From contig NZ_QUHC01000008.1 of assembly GCF_003479425.1 (NCBI RefSeq), forward strand, positions 62,001 to 126,000: a stretch of DNA of 64,000 bases. The letters run 5' to 3'. Below, in pieces: positions 7,824-16,764 of the stretch. This DNA is from Odoribacter sp. AF15-53 (lineage in GTDB: Bacteria; Bacteroidota; Bacteroidia; Bacteroidales; Marinifilaceae). A program made the position numbers and the translations under genes. Under the pieces are notes generated by a model. The model was not told the DNA's origin. It searched no databases and worked only from the letters and a program-made list of their open reading frames with translations. Numbering within the stretch: the stretch's first letter is position 1; each line of letters opens with the position of its first letter.

Positions 7824-9119
7824 ATGAAAAACACATTCATTATTACACTCTTATTATTCACGACCTTATTTTGCTCTGCCCAAGAGAAATACATTCCCTC
7901 GAAAGAAAACCTTGAGAACCGGGAATGGTTCCGGGACGCCAAGTTCGGGATGTTCATTCACTGGGGAATATACAGCATGCTCGCCGACGGCGAATGGGTG
8001 CTGACAAACAAAAGCCTGAACGAGGCGGAATACCAAAAACTCGCTGACGGGTTCTATCCTTCAAAATTCAACGCCGACGAATGGGTACGTATCGCCAAAG
8101 AAGCCGGGATGAAATATATCTGTTTCACCTCTCGTCATCACGACGGTTTTTCCATGTTCGACACCCGACAATCGGATTACAACGTGGTCAAAGCTACCCC
8201 TTTCAAACGGGACATCATCAAGGAACTTGCCGAAGCCTGCCGGAAACACGGGCTCAAACTATTTCTCTATTATTCCCATATCGACTGGCACCGTCCGGAT
8301 TATTACCCATGGGGACGCACGGGACAAAAAACGGGACGTACCCCCTCCGGCACGTGGGAGGATTATTTGAAATTTATGGATGCCCAGTTAACCGAACTAC
8401 TTACCAATTACGGCCCCATCGGTGGTATCTGGTTCGACGGTTGGTGGGACAAACCCAATGCCGATTGGCAACTGGAAAGACAATATCGCCTGGTACACCG
8501 CCTACAACCCGGATGCCTGATCGGGAATAACCACCACAAAGCACCTTTTGACGGGGAAGACTTTCAAATGTTCGAACGAGACTTGCCCGGCCAAAACAAA
8601 GCCGGATACTCCGCTGAAGCCGAAATCAGCACCCTCCCCTTGGAAAGCTGCGAAACCATGAACAACACGTGGGGGTACAACATCAACGACCGGAATTTCA
8701 AGTCCACGAAAAAACTCATCCACACGTTAGTCGGCGCGGCTGGCAACAACGCCAACCTCTTACTAAACGTGGGTCCCCGTCCGGGAGGTGATTTCCCCGA
8801 AGGCTCGGTAACCCACCTGAAAGAAATCGGCGAATGGATGCAAATTTACGGGGAGACCATTCAAGGAACCCGTGCCGGGATCATCCCTCATCAGGATTGG
8901 GGTGTTACCACTCAAAAAGGAAACAAACTCTACGTTCACATCCTGAACTTGAACAAAACGGAACTTTTACTTCCCATCACGGACAAAAAAGTAAAGAGTG
9001 TCACGCATTTCAAGGATAAGACCCCGGTAAAATACAAGAAAACCAAAGAAGGCATCTTGCTCCAATTAAACCAAGTTCCCACGGACATCGACCACGTCGT
9101 GGAAATCACTTGGAGATAA
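7824..9119 (+). CDS. GH29 alpha-L-fucosidase, secreted
   Basis: The protein has 431 residues with a signal peptide ending FCSAQ (residue 20). It carries the GH29 hallmarks: FGMFIHWGIYSM (about 41-52), FTSRHHDGFSMFD (about 101-113), and IGGIWFDGWWD, where Asp205 should be the catalytic nucleophile. The family releases alpha-L-fucose from glycans such as mucin or human-milk-type structures by a retaining mechanism. The length is close to a bare catalytic domain plus a short C-terminal beta domain, with no extra carbohydrate-binding module. It is monocistronic and not within a SusCD locus. The cell compartment is periplasm or surface; linkage preference cannot be read from sequence. Confidence 0.95.
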   Translation: MKNTFIITLLLFTTLFCSAQEKYIPSKENLENREWFRDAKFGMFIHWGIYSMLADGEWVLTNKSLNEAEYQKLADGFYPSKFNADEWVRIAKEAGMKYICFTSRHHDGFSMFDTRQSDYNVVKATPFKRDIIKELAEACRKHGLKLFLYYSHIDWHRPDYYPWGRTGQKTGRTPSGTWEDYLKFMDAQLTELLTNYGPIGGIWFDGWWDKPNADWQLERQYRLVHRLQPGCLIGNNHHKAPFDGEDFQMFERDLPGQNKAGYSAEAEISTLPLESCETMNNTWGYNINDRNFKSTKKLIHTLVGAAGNNANLLLNVGPRPGGDFPEGSVTHLKEIGEWMQIYGETIQGTRAGIIPHQDWGVTTQKGNKLYVHILNLNKTELLLPITDKKVKSVTHFKDKTPVKYKKTKEGILLQLNQVPTDIDHVVEITWR

Positions 9120-9150
9120 ATCGCTCGCACGTAGCATGAAACCGGACATT

Positions 9151-9195
9151 CAAAGCTTTTCTAAAAATTGTCATTTTATTTTTAGAAAAGCTTTG
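9151..9195 (+). terminator. Hairpin after the fucosidase gene
   Basis: An 18-bp perfect inverted repeat (9151-9168 and 9178-9195) with a 9-nt loop lies 30 nt after the fucosidase stop. The stem is A/T-rich with a GCTTTTC core. It probably works as a terminator or 3' stabiliser. Confidence 0.7.
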
Positions 9196-9253
9196 TTATA
9201 TAGGATATTTTCTGCACCTTGCCTCGTAAGTTTAACAACCACTAAAAAAAGAA

Positions 9254-9814
9254 ATGATGAAGAACGGTAAATATTTATTTATGATGCTTATCCTGTTAAT
9301 TTTCGGGATAACGGCTTCTGCCCAAAACAAAAAGAGTGACCGGGAAATGTTCAAAGAAGGTTACGTTTTACAGACTAAGGACATTCATTTCGCCCCGCCC
9401 AGTGAAAAATACGAACCCATCATGCCACGCCTATACAGTATCGAGAAACGTCGTCGTGAAACCGTAGTCACCTTTGTACAGCCTATCTATTTTGACTCGC
9501 AATGGGTAACTTACGGTCACGGTTATCAACTCGTAGACAAGAAAAGTGGGGACATTTATATGGTTCGCAGATATGATGGCGACCTCCCCATGGATCGACT
9601 ATTAATCGTCAGGGGATGCAACAGAAAAAATATTCTTATCTCCCTCGTCTTCCCCAAGCTAAAAAGAAAAGCGAAAATTATAGATATCGTGGAAACCAGT
9701 CACGAAAAAGACCTCACGCCCTCAAACGCCGACTCTAAAAAGACGGAGATATACAACGTACCAGTTAAAAAATATCTTGTGAAAAAACAAAAAAAGGGAA
9801 AAATATACTACTAA
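9254..9814 (+). CDS. Secreted hypothetical protein
   Basis: The protein has 186 residues; the start could also be the adjacent ATG at 9257. A signal peptide ends at TASAQ. The mature part is basic and beta-rich, with VVTFVQPIYFDSQWVTYGHGYQLVD and GDIYMVRRYDGDLPMDRLLIVRGCN. Its C-terminus is very lysine-rich (KKYLVKKQKKGKIYY). I do not recognise a family. A single cysteine suggests no internal disulfide. It lies 84 bp upstream of clpP on the same strand; a weak G-rich/C-rich hairpin with a T-run (about 9821-9857) probably separates the two transcripts. Confidence 0.65.
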   Translation: MMKNGKYLFMMLILLIFGITASAQNKKSDREMFKEGYVLQTKDIHFAPPSEKYEPIMPRLYSIEKRRRETVVTFVQPIYFDSQWVTYGHGYQLVDKKSGDIYMVRRYDGDLPMDRLLIVRGCNRKNILISLVFPKLKRKAKIIDIVETSHEKDLTPSNADSKKTEIYNVPVKKYLVKKQKKGKIYY

Positions 9815-9898
9815 TAGACAGGGGGACTACAAAAAGCTTTATTTTCCCCTCCTTTTTTCGTAACTTAGCACCCGTATAACCAAAATACATATATAATT

Positions 9899-10576
9899 AT
9901 GTTTTCACAAGACGAATTTAAAAAATATGCAATCAAGCATAAAGGGATCAGCAGCTTGAATCTTCACCGTTTCGAGTCGGCTACCTCCAGCTATATAAAC
10001 CCCACGATCATAGAGGAACGCCAACTAAACGTGGCAAGCATGGACGTATTTTCCCGGTTAATGATGGACCGGATTATTTTCCTCGGAGTCCCCATAGATG
10101 ACGATGTTGCCAACATCATCATGGCGCAGTTGCTTTTCCTGGAATCAACAGACCCGACCAAGGATATTCAAATCTATTTCAATACCCCAGGAGGTTCTGT
10201 ATATGCCGGATTAGGAATCTACGACACGATGCAATACATCCAGTGCGACGTGGCCACCATTTGTACCGGAATGGCCGCATCCATGGGTGCCGTGTTGATG
10301 ACAGCCGGAACTAAAGGCAAACGTTCCGCCCTCCAACACTCCCGTATCATGATCCACCAACCGATGGGTGGAGCGCAAGGACAAGCCTCCGACATCGAGA
10401 TCACGGCTCGGGAAATCATGAAATTGAAAAAAGAACTTTACCAAATCATCGCCGACCACTCCGGTAATCCCATTAAAAAGGTGGAGAAAGACTCCGACCG
10501 CGACTACTGGATGACAGCCGCCGAAGCGAAAGAGTACGGAATGATTGACACAGTATTAACTCGGGAACACAAATAA
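9899..10576 (+). CDS. clpP: ATP-dependent Clp protease proteolytic subunit
   Basis: The protein has 225 residues. The catalytic triad is visible: Ser128 in GMAASMG, His153 in IMIHQPMGG, and Asp202 in the EKDSDRDYW segment. An N-terminal extension of about 30 residues precedes the usual core ([24 protein letters not shown]). ClpP forms a double-heptameric peptidase barrel in the cytoplasm fed by ClpX. The stop codon overlaps the clpX start (TAATG at 10574-10578), so the two are translationally coupled. The trigger factor gene that often precedes clpP in bacteria is absent; a secreted hypothetical gene is upstream instead. Confidence 0.98.
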   Translation: MFSQDEFKKYAIKHKGISSLNLHRFESATSSYINPTIIEERQLNVASMDVFSRLMMDRIIFLGVPIDDDVANIIMAQLLFLESTDPTKDIQIYFNTPGGSVYAGLGIYDTMQYIQCDVATICTGMAASMGAVLMTAGTKGKRSALQHSRIMIHQPMGGAQGQASDIEITAREIMKLKKELYQIIADHSGNPIKKVEKDSDRDYWMTAAEAKEYGMIDTVLTREHK

Positions 10577-11793
10577 TGCAAGATAAATGTTCATTTTGCG
10601 GAAGATCTCGCGATGAAGTAGATCTTCTGATTTCCGGTGTGGATGGTTTCATCTGTGATATGTGCGCACAACAAGCGTATGATATCGTGCAGGAAGAACA
10701 AAGAGGCCACTCCACGCCCCTTGACATGGATCATATCGAGGTAAAAAAACCGATAGAGATCAAACAATTCATAGATCAATACGTGATCGGACAGGACGAT
10801 GCAAAAAAGCATCTCGCCGTGGCCGTTTACAATCACTACAAACGACTGACACAAAAGCATTCCAATGATGACGTGGAAATCGAGAAATCGAACATCATCA
10901 TGGTTGGGCGCACGGGTACAGGAAAAACCCTGTTGGCCCGCACGATTGCCAAGATGCTTCACGTGCCTTTCACGATTGTCGATGCCACCGTCTTGACGGA
11001 AGCCGGGTACGTCGGAGAAGATATCGAATCAATCCTGACCCGCCTGTTGCAAGCCGCCGACTACGACGTGGATGCCGCCGAGAAAGGGATCGTTTTCATT
11101 GATGAGATCGACAAAATCGCCCGTAAGGGTGACAACCCTTCTATCACGCGTGACGTGAGCGGTGAAGGCGTGCAACAAGGATTATTGAAACTTCTGGAAG
11201 GCTCCATCGTGAACGTTCCCCCACAAGGCGGACGTAAACATCCCGACCAGAAAATGATCCCGGTAAACACGAAAAACATCCTGTTCATCTGCGGAGGTGC
11301 ATTCGATGGAATCGAAAAGAAGATCGCCCAACGCATGAACACGCAAGTCGTGGGATTCACGGCAAGCAAGGAAACGGCCATTCTTGACCGGGATAACATG
11401 CTGCAATACATCGCCCCGCAAGACTTGAAATCATTCGGGTTAATCCCCGAAATCATCGGTCGTCTCCCGGTATTAACTTATCTGGAACCCCTCGACCGTC
11501 AAGCCCTACGAAACATCCTCACGGAACCCAAGAACGCGATCATACGCCAATACGTGAAATTGTTCGAACTGGACAATATCACGTTAAATTTCAATGAAGA
11601 TGTCTTCGAATACATCGTTGACAAAGCTGTTGAATTCAAACTGGGAGCCCGCGGCTTACGCTCCATCTGCGAGGCGATCATGACCGACCTCATGTTCGAG
11701 ATTCCCTCTCAGAACTGCGAATCAATCACGATCACCAAAGAATATGCCGAAACCAAACTCGACAAACTAATGGTTCAGAAATTACGAGCATAA
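10576..11793 (+). CDS. clpX: ATP-dependent Clp protease ATP-binding subunit ClpX
   Basis: The protein has 405 residues. The N-terminal zinc-binding domain has Cys5, Cys8, Cys27 and Cys30. Walker A is GRTGTGKT (111-118) and Walker B is IVFIDE (172-177), with the pore loop GYVGED (144-149) between them. A second ClpX signature, GARGLR, lies near the C-terminus. The hexamer unfolds tagged substrates, including tmRNA-tagged proteins, and passes them to ClpP; the tmRNA gene lies about 5.5 kb downstream. The start overlaps the clpP stop by one base. Length and motifs are normal. Confidence 0.98.
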   Translation: MQDKCSFCGRSRDEVDLLISGVDGFICDMCAQQAYDIVQEEQRGHSTPLDMDHIEVKKPIEIKQFIDQYVIGQDDAKKHLAVAVYNHYKRLTQKHSNDDVEIEKSNIIMVGRTGTGKTLLARTIAKMLHVPFTIVDATVLTEAGYVGEDIESILTRLLQAADYDVDAAEKGIVFIDEIDKIARKGDNPSITRDVSGEGVQQGLLKLLEGSIVNVPPQGGRKHPDQKMIPVNTKNILFICGGAFDGIEKKIAQRMNTQVVGFTASKETAILDRDNMLQYIAPQDLKSFGLIPEIIGRLPVLTYLEPLDRQALRNILTEPKNAIIRQYVKLFELDNITLNFNEDVFEYIVDKAVEFKLGARGLRSICEAIMTDLMFEIPSQNCESITITKEYAETKLDKLMVQKLRA

Positions 11794-11797
11794 AAAC

Positions 11798-11827
11798 AAA
11801 TAGCGTGGAGCAAACTCCACGCTATTT
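11798..11827 (+). terminator. clpPX rho-independent terminator
   Basis: A perfect 13-bp stem (11798-11810 and 11815-11827) with a CAAA loop is followed by TATTTTATCTT. It also faces the convergent tcdA gene, which ends at 11854. Confidence 0.9.
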
Positions 11828-11853
11828 ATTTTATCTTACACTTCGAAATATCT

Positions 11854-12567
11854 TTACTTCCCCGTCAAATCCCGGATCACCACCGAGGCACAAAAACACC
11901 CGAACAAGGGAGGCATATATGAAATCGTCCCGACATTCGATTTCTTATTCTCGCTCTCGCTCAACACCACCGTCTCGGGATCAACTTCCTCGGGCGAAAA
12001 CACCACTTTTACCCCTTTATAGACACCCAGTTTATGCAACCTTTTCCGTAGCATCCGGGCCAGATTACAATTATAAGATTTGGAAATATCCGCGATACGA
12101 ATTTGCTCCGGGTCCATCTTCCCGCCGGCTCCCATGGAACTAACGATACGATACCCTTTTTGCAAGCTATGATAAATCAGGAAGATCTTGGGAGCCAACG
12201 TGTCGATCGCGTCCACCACGTAATCATACTTCGCCATGTCAAGAATTTCAATCATCCGGTCGTCCTTGATAAAATCATTAATGACATGTAATCGAATATC
12301 AGGATTTATATCCCGGAAACGGGCGGCCATGATCTCGGCCTTAGCCTTCCCCATATTACTATCCAACGCGGGAAGCTGCCGGTTCTTATTGGTCACGTCC
12401 ACGCAATCCCCGTCAATAATCGTCATCTCCCCGATCCCAGCACGACACAACTGTTCGGCAGCATAAGCGCCGACTCCCCCCAACCCGGCTACCAGTACGT
12501 GTGCTTTTTTCAACATTCCCAGCCGCTCTTCTCCTAAAAGCAACTCCGTTCTACTTAACCAATCCAT
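11854..12567 (-). CDS. tcdA: tRNA threonylcarbamoyladenosine dehydratase (TcdA/CsdL)
   Basis: The protein has 237 residues in the ThiF/E1-like superfamily. The nucleotide-binding motif GLGGVGAYAAEQL lies at about 29-41. It is followed by IIDGDCVDVTNKNRQLPA (adenylation site), DYVVDAIDTLAPK and SSMGAGGKMDP, all TcdA-like. The enzyme uses ATP to cyclise t6A37 to ct6A in tRNAs that read ANN codons. It begins 1 nt after the TatD-family stop codon, so the two genes form an operon. Length is slightly short compared with the E. coli protein, as usual in Bacteroidota. Confidence 0.9.
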   Translation of the reverse strand: MDWLSRTELLLGEERLGMLKKAHVLVAGLGGVGAYAAEQLCRAGIGEMTIIDGDCVDVTNKNRQLPALDSNMGKAKAEIMAARFRDINPDIRLHVINDFIKDDRMIEILDMAKYDYVVDAIDTLAPKIFLIYHSLQKGYRIVSSMGAGGKMDPEQIRIADISKSYNCNLARMLRKRLHKLGVYKGVKVVFSPEEVDPETVVLSESENKKSNVGTISYMPPLFGCFCASVVIRDLTGK

Positions 12568-12568
12568 A

Positions 12569-13243
12569 TTACTTATTAAAAATCTTTTTATAATTTTCCC
12601 ATAACCTCTCCTTCAATCGCTCTTCCTCCAACCCGACTAGACAAGAAGCGGCCTCGTATATCACCGGGATTTCAATCTCCCGGTCATCATTTTCCAAGAA
12701 AAGCCTCTCCAACGGGATATCGCGAATCAAGTGAAAAACATTCGATCGAGGATTCAACAAAGCCGCCCCGATAGAAATATAAAAACCATGATCCAGTAAT
12801 TGCGCCAATATCTGCTCGTTATTATTAAAACCGTGAATAATCCACGGCACCGACGTCCCTGATTTTTTCCGGATAGAAATCAGCTCGGAATATGCCTTCA
12901 CGCAGTGAATAATTAAAGGTTTATGGTATTTCTCCGCCAATTGCACCTGTTCGAGCAACACTCGTTCCTGCTTCTCCATTGTAGCCGCAGAACGGCGATC
13001 CAATCCACATTCCCCCACGGCAATCACCCGCTCGTCAAGAATGGTCTCCCGGATAACGGTCAACGCTTCATCAGCCGCCTGTCCCACTTTCATCGGGTGT
13101 AAACCCACGGAATAAAAAACATCCTGTCCTTCCGCCAAAACACGCACATTCTCGTCCTCCAACCACGCTCCTCCCTCACCAACATCCAAAACATTGATAC
13201 CCTCGCCGACATGATGCGTGTGCGTGTTTACATACGGAGACAT
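12569..13243 (-). CDS. TatD-family metal-dependent hydrolase
   Basis: The protein has 224 residues. It shows the TatD amidohydrolase metal ligands in order: NTHTHH (6-11), VGECGLD (about 96-102), LIIHCVKAY (about 134-142) and IIHGFNN (about 155-161). The C-terminal Asp usually found in a TDxP-like motif is replaced by LENDDRE. The protein is somewhat shorter than typical TatD (about 255-265). The family includes 3'-5' DNA exonucleases and D-aminoacyl-tRNA deacylase-like enzymes, so the substrate is uncertain. It is the first gene of the operon with tcdA, a pairing common in Bacteroidales. Confidence 0.88.
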   Translation of the reverse strand: MSPYVNTHTHHVGEGINVLDVGEGGAWLEDENVRVLAEGQDVFYSVGLHPMKVGQAADEALTVIRETILDERVIAVGECGLDRRSAATMEKQERVLLEQVQLAEKYHKPLIIHCVKAYSELISIRKKSGTSVPWIIHGFNNNEQILAQLLDHGFYISIGAALLNPRSNVFHLIRDIPLERLFLENDDREIEIPVIYEAASCLVGLEEERLKERLWENYKKIFNK

Positions 13244-13262
13244 GACCTGATTATATTAAACA

Positions 13263-13380
13263 TTAAATTTTAGATTTTAGATTACGCCCCGAAAGGCTAA
13301 ACCCGATCCTCCGACAAAGTTACGGAAAAACAGCATAACCGTGACCGGCTTCCCAATCTAAAATCTAAAATCTAAAATTA
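13263..13380. repeat. Inverted TAGATTTT repeats around the TatD promoter
   Basis: Two to three copies of the 8-bp unit TAGATTTT (about 13268-13283) are mirrored by three copies of its complement (about 13356-13379). Together they form long A/T-rich arms either side of a 70-bp centre. A -7 box TAACTTTG for the TatD operon lies in the centre (13315-13322, minus strand). The right arm overlaps the end of the downstream gene, so it may form that gene's 3' hairpin. Confidence 0.5.
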
Positions 13381-14664
13381 TTTCATGTTCTTATTACACA
13401 TGATATTCAGTATCGTCTTATCGGTCTCTTCCATCCCCTTCGTCCCGATCAAGCCCACATTACGGATTGTCCGTTCGATATCCTCTTCCACGATACCATC
13501 GTTATTCGTCTTGATTCCCCGCATAGACAACAAGGCAGCCTGCACGGCGGCAGATACCCCGGAATATACCTTCAAGGCACATCCCTGTTTTGCCCCATCG
13601 CACATCATACCCGTCAGGTTGGAACACATCGTCTTGATCGTGTTCACCATATTCTCGTAAGTACCACCCATCAAGTAAGTAATAGCGGATGCGGCGCCTG
13701 TCCCGGCAATCAAAATACCGCAGAGAGCGGAAAGGTGTCCCATGTAATGATGAATATGCACGGCAATCAAGTTACTCAACGCCAGAGCTCGAATCATCTG
13801 CTCGCGGGAAGCTCCGAACGTCTCGGCAGCCACGACCACGGGCAGATACACCGTGATTCCCTGGTTACCGCTACCGGAATTCGTCATCACCGGTTTCGGG
13901 CACCCGTCCATACGGGCATCCGATGCAGCCGTGGCACGGATCAACGTGCGGTTTAACAAGTCATCTTCCAACAATCCCTTATCAATATTCTCTTTTAAAG
14001 TCTTACCAATCTGTAAACCATACTCGGATCGCAACCCCTCGGCAGAAATAGCCTTATTCATCTCGGCCCCGACCAACACGAACTCGACGTCCTTCACGTC
14101 CACATCATGCACGAAATCCCAGATACGCTTCACGCTTAATTCCGGTCCTTTCGTCTCTGGCTTCGTCACGTCCAGTTGAAACTCCCTGCGGAACAACTCT
14201 TCCCCGTTCTTCTCGACCAGAATGATATTCGTGTGCGTGTGAGCGATAATCACCTTCACCCGGTCATTCCCTCTCGTTGCCAAAGCCTCGGCGTACAACT
14301 TATCGGGGGCATTCTCTTTCAAAGAAACCGTAACATGCTCTAACAAATCTTTGGCACGTTGCAGGTTATCACCCTCGGCTACATCCTTCAACACCTCCAA
14401 TCCGTACTCGGATTTCCCGCAAACAGCACCCAAAGCGGCAGCGATAGGCAACCCGACCATTCCGGTCCCCGGGATACCGACACCCATACCATTCTTGTAA
14501 ATATTGCCACTAACCAATACATCCAAATGCTCGGGCACGCCTCCTAAAACTTCTTTACACTTTGCACACGCCAGAGCACAGGCTACTGGCTCAGTACACC
14601 CCAAGGCCGGAACGGCCTCTTTTCTCAATATTTCAATGATTTGTTGATCTGTTACTTGATTCAT
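13378..14664 (-). CDS. L-serine dehydratase alpha-like / L-cysteine desulfidase family protein
   Basis: The protein has 428 residues from the ATG at 14664 (MNQVTDQQIIEIL); an ATG six codons upstream is less likely. It matches the UPF0597/YhaM (CyuA) family. The GCTEP motif is near the start. SGNIYKNGMGVGIPGTGMVGLP and NSGSGNQGITVYLP follow, and CDGAKQGCALK lies near the C-terminus; its cysteines, with that in LSALCG, would ligate an iron-sulfur cluster. Family members release sulfide or ammonia from L-cysteine or related amino acids, giving pyruvate. The enzyme is cytoplasmic and monocistronic. L-serine as substrate cannot be excluded. Confidence 0.85.
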   Translation of the reverse strand: MNQVTDQQIIEILRKEAVPALGCTEPVACALACAKCKEVLGGVPEHLDVLVSGNIYKNGMGVGIPGTGMVGLPIAAALGAVCGKSEYGLEVLKDVAEGDNLQRAKDLLEHVTVSLKENAPDKLYAEALATRGNDRVKVIIAHTHTNIILVEKNGEELFRREFQLDVTKPETKGPELSVKRIWDFVHDVDVKDVEFVLVGAEMNKAISAEGLRSEYGLQIGKTLKENIDKGLLEDDLLNRTLIRATAASDARMDGCPKPVMTNSGSGNQGITVYLPVVVAAETFGASREQMIRALALSNLIAVHIHHYMGHLSALCGILIAGTGAASAITYLMGGTYENMVNTIKTMCSNLTGMMCDGAKQGCALKVYSGVSAAVQAALLSMRGIKTNNDGIVEEDIERTIRNVGLIGTKGMEETDKTILNIMCNKNMK

Positions 14665-14708
14665 CTTTTCTTCCTTTATCATGTAGAACGCTAAAATTTT
14701 TGCGAGTA

Positions 14709-14767
14709 CAAAAATAGTGTTATTTCTCTATTTTTCTACCACAAAAAGACAAATTATACTATCTTTG
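14709..14767. promoter_or_regulatory. Divergent -7 boxes
   Basis: The minus strand carries TATTTTTG (complement of 14709-14716) for the desulfidase-type gene. The plus strand carries TATCTTTG (14760-14767) for the SPOR gene 45 nt downstream. Both match TAnnTTTG; no convincing -33 boxes are seen. Confidence 0.55.
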
Positions 14768-14811
14768 TCGATTGAAGTCGAATTAGTTGAACTCACGATA
14801 GACATTTACCC

Positions 14812-15357
14812 ATGAAATTAACACTCGTAATACTATCTTTTTTCGTTACCACGCTGGTTTACGCCCAAACAGATACAATCCCTTCGGATTCCATCGTTCC
14901 GGTAAAAAAAGAAATTGACTTTCTGAAACAGCTCTCGGAAACGGATTCCATAACCGGGGGAAAAGTGGTCGTTCATGGCGACCCGAAAATCGAGCAATTG
15001 CTAAAATTGAACATCTCCGTGAACCGGAAAGAACATGCCTTTCAAGGGTATCGTATCCAAATCCTGTCCGCGAGCTCGTACAACACTAACATCGACACGT
15101 TAAAGAATTACACCAAGCGATTCGAGGAAGAGTTCCCGGAAATCCCGGCCTATCTTCAATACACCGATCCCGACTTTAAAATCCGGGTGGGTAACTTCCG
15201 CACCCGTATTGAAGCGATCCCGACACTCAAACGAATCCGTAAAAAATACACCGGAGCTTACCCGGTCAAAACGATCATTTACCTGAATGAACTCACCCCC
15301 GTTCAGGAACAAGACACGATCACGTCTCCCGCGAACACGGGCAATTTTAATTTTTAG
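14812..15357 (+). CDS. Secreted SPOR-domain protein
   Basis: The protein has 181 residues with a signal peptide ending LVYAQ. The C-terminal half is a SPOR domain: FQGYRIQILSASSY, then RFEEEFPEIPAYLQYTDP, DFKIRVGNFRTRIEA and IRKKYTGAYPVKT. SPOR domains bind denuded septal peptidoglycan, so a role in cell division or cell-wall remodelling in the periplasm is likely. The linker between signal peptide and SPOR domain is acidic and short. It is monocistronic with a consensus -7 box upstream. Confidence 0.92.
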   Translation: MKLTLVILSFFVTTLVYAQTDTIPSDSIVPVKKEIDFLKQLSETDSITGGKVVVHGDPKIEQLLKLNISVNRKEHAFQGYRIQILSASSYNTNIDTLKNYTKRFEEEFPEIPAYLQYTDPDFKIRVGNFRTRIEAIPTLKRIRKKYTGAYPVKTIIYLNELTPVQEQDTITSPANTGNFNF

Positions 15358-15542
15358 ATTCACAATTTCAGACCATTTACCCGCATCCGGGAAGCACTCG
15401 AAACAGGACTTCCTACCCCAAATCATACCCAAAAAATGGGCAACACAGCCACAAAAGAACCCAATAGCCTGAAAATAAACAGCTAAAAAGTCGGAATAAA
15501 CAACAATTACCCATTCTTAAAAAGAAACTTCACCTGTTAAAA

Positions 15543-15586
15543 TGGCGGCTAAATGGCGGTTAAGTGGCGGCCAACTGGCGGCTAAG
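15543..15586. repeat. Four tandem copies of an 11-bp TGGCGG repeat
   Basis: Four contiguous 11-bp units start at 15543, 15554, 15565 and 15576, each beginning TGGCGG and ending in a variable five-base tail such as CTAAA. A decayed fifth copy (TCGCC) follows. The array is much more GC-rich than its surroundings. It lies in the 15358-15678 gap, where I see no gene and no clear terminator. Confidence 0.9.
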
Positions 15587-15678
15587 TCGCCTAAAAACCT
15601 GTAAATAATCAGGCAATAGACAAACAAGTGGCATATTTGCCCATAGCATAAGCCATGCGAATCCCCCTCTTCAAAGAT

Positions 15679-16665
15679 TCACGAACCGCTTAATTGATCA
15701 AGTTTCTCCTTCTCCTCGCTAAAATCAATCATCGGGAAAGAACGAGATATCATGGCAATCTCCGCCTGCATCTTTTTCACCAAACGCTGGTAATCCCCTG
15801 ACTTCGGGTCGAAAGGCCGATGCGCCACGCCTTTATTAATCCGACCGATCCGGTTCATCAAACCCAACACGTCGGGACTGATAAAACTATACAGGAAACG
15901 TTCCCAAATATAATCAACCGTGAAGCCGGACACGTGCAGCATATCATCAGCATAAAAACGATAATCTCTCAATTCATCCAAAACGATCTCGTAAGCCGGA
16001 AAATAGTACAAATAATCCAGTTTCTCCCGCAACTGATCTATTGCCAACAACAACGTGGCCTTACTCAACTGGTTCCCGTGCGCCCCGTCCTTCCAATGAC
16101 GAATCGGGCTTACCGTGAACAATACCCGTAAACCGGGATTAATTTCCCGCAGACGTCCGATCAATTGCACGTATTCCGTCACGATATCTTCCAAGCTTAA
16201 ACGATAACGCTCGAACTCCCGCGAAGGAATTTTGTGACAATTGGAAACCACCATGTTCTCCCGCACATGCTTGTACACCCATGCCGTTCCCCACGTGATC
16301 ACCAGTAAATCCAAAGAACGAAGTTCCCCGGTTGCCTTTTCCAACCGCTCGTTGATACGATGCAAGCACTCGTCCGGATCGCTGGAAGAAAACGCCCCGT
16401 GATGATACAAACTCACCCATTTCCCCGCATTTTCCCGGAGGTCTTCCTTCTCAAAACGCTTCCCGTCAATGATCAGGCGCAGCACGTTCGCCACGGAAAG
16501 GGGATTATAAATAATCCCGCACGGATTCACATCCACGTCGAACTTGTAATACGAGAACTTACTTCCCATGTTCTCGGCAAAACAGGATCCCAACATCATC
16601 AGTTTGGAGTTGTAATCTATCGAAAAATCCGGAGCGGCAATCGTAATCTTCGTCTGTAAATTCAT
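15679..16665 (-). CDS. GSCFA domain protein
   Basis: The protein has 328 residues. The family-defining GSCFAENMG motif lies at 26-34. NPCGIIYNP, LVITWGTAWVY, FTVSPIRHWKDGAHGNQLSKA and YFPAYEIVLDELRDYRFYADDMLH follow, all typical of GSCFA (a GDSL/SGNH-hydrolase-like family). Ser27 and the DDMLH histidine are candidate catalytic residues. There is no signal peptide, so it is probably cytoplasmic. Function is unknown beyond a probable esterase fold. It is monocistronic, with TAACTTTG (16701-16708, minus strand) as its -7 box. Confidence 0.93.
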   Translation of the reverse strand: MNLQTKITIAAPDFSIDYNSKLMMLGSCFAENMGSKFSYYKFDVDVNPCGIIYNPLSVANVLRLIIDGKRFEKEDLRENAGKWVSLYHHGAFSSSDPDECLHRINERLEKATGELRSLDLLVITWGTAWVYKHVRENMVVSNCHKIPSREFERYRLSLEDIVTEYVQLIGRLREINPGLRVLFTVSPIRHWKDGAHGNQLSKATLLLAIDQLREKLDYLYYFPAYEIVLDELRDYRFYADDMLHVSGFTVDYIWERFLYSFISPDVLGLMNRIGRINKGVAHRPFDPKSGDYQRLVKKMQAEIAMISRSFPMIDFSEEKEKLDQLSGS

Positions 16666-16700
16666 ATTTATTCTTTATATAAATAATCACTCGTTCTCTA

Positions 16701-16749
16701 CAAAGTTACATTTTTTACGCTTATTTTCTCCATCATTTTTATACTTTTG
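16701..16749. promoter_or_regulatory. Divergent -7 boxes for GSCFA gene and mntP
   Basis: The minus strand has TAACTTTG (complement of 16701-16708) and the plus strand has TACTTTTG (16742-16749). The plus box ends 16 nt before the mntP ATG at 16765, so the mntP leader would be under 12 nt. Confidence 0.5.
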
Positions 16750-16764
16750 CCAAAAATTTTAATC

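Noticed and set aside
15543..15586. Possible CRISPR array at the TGGCGG repeats
   Set aside because: Units are 11 bp and contiguous with no spacers, and no cas genes are nearby.
16747..16764. TTG start for mntP giving six more residues
   Set aside because: The TTG lies inside the TACTTTTG -7 box, so it would not be transcribed; the ATG at 16765 fits.
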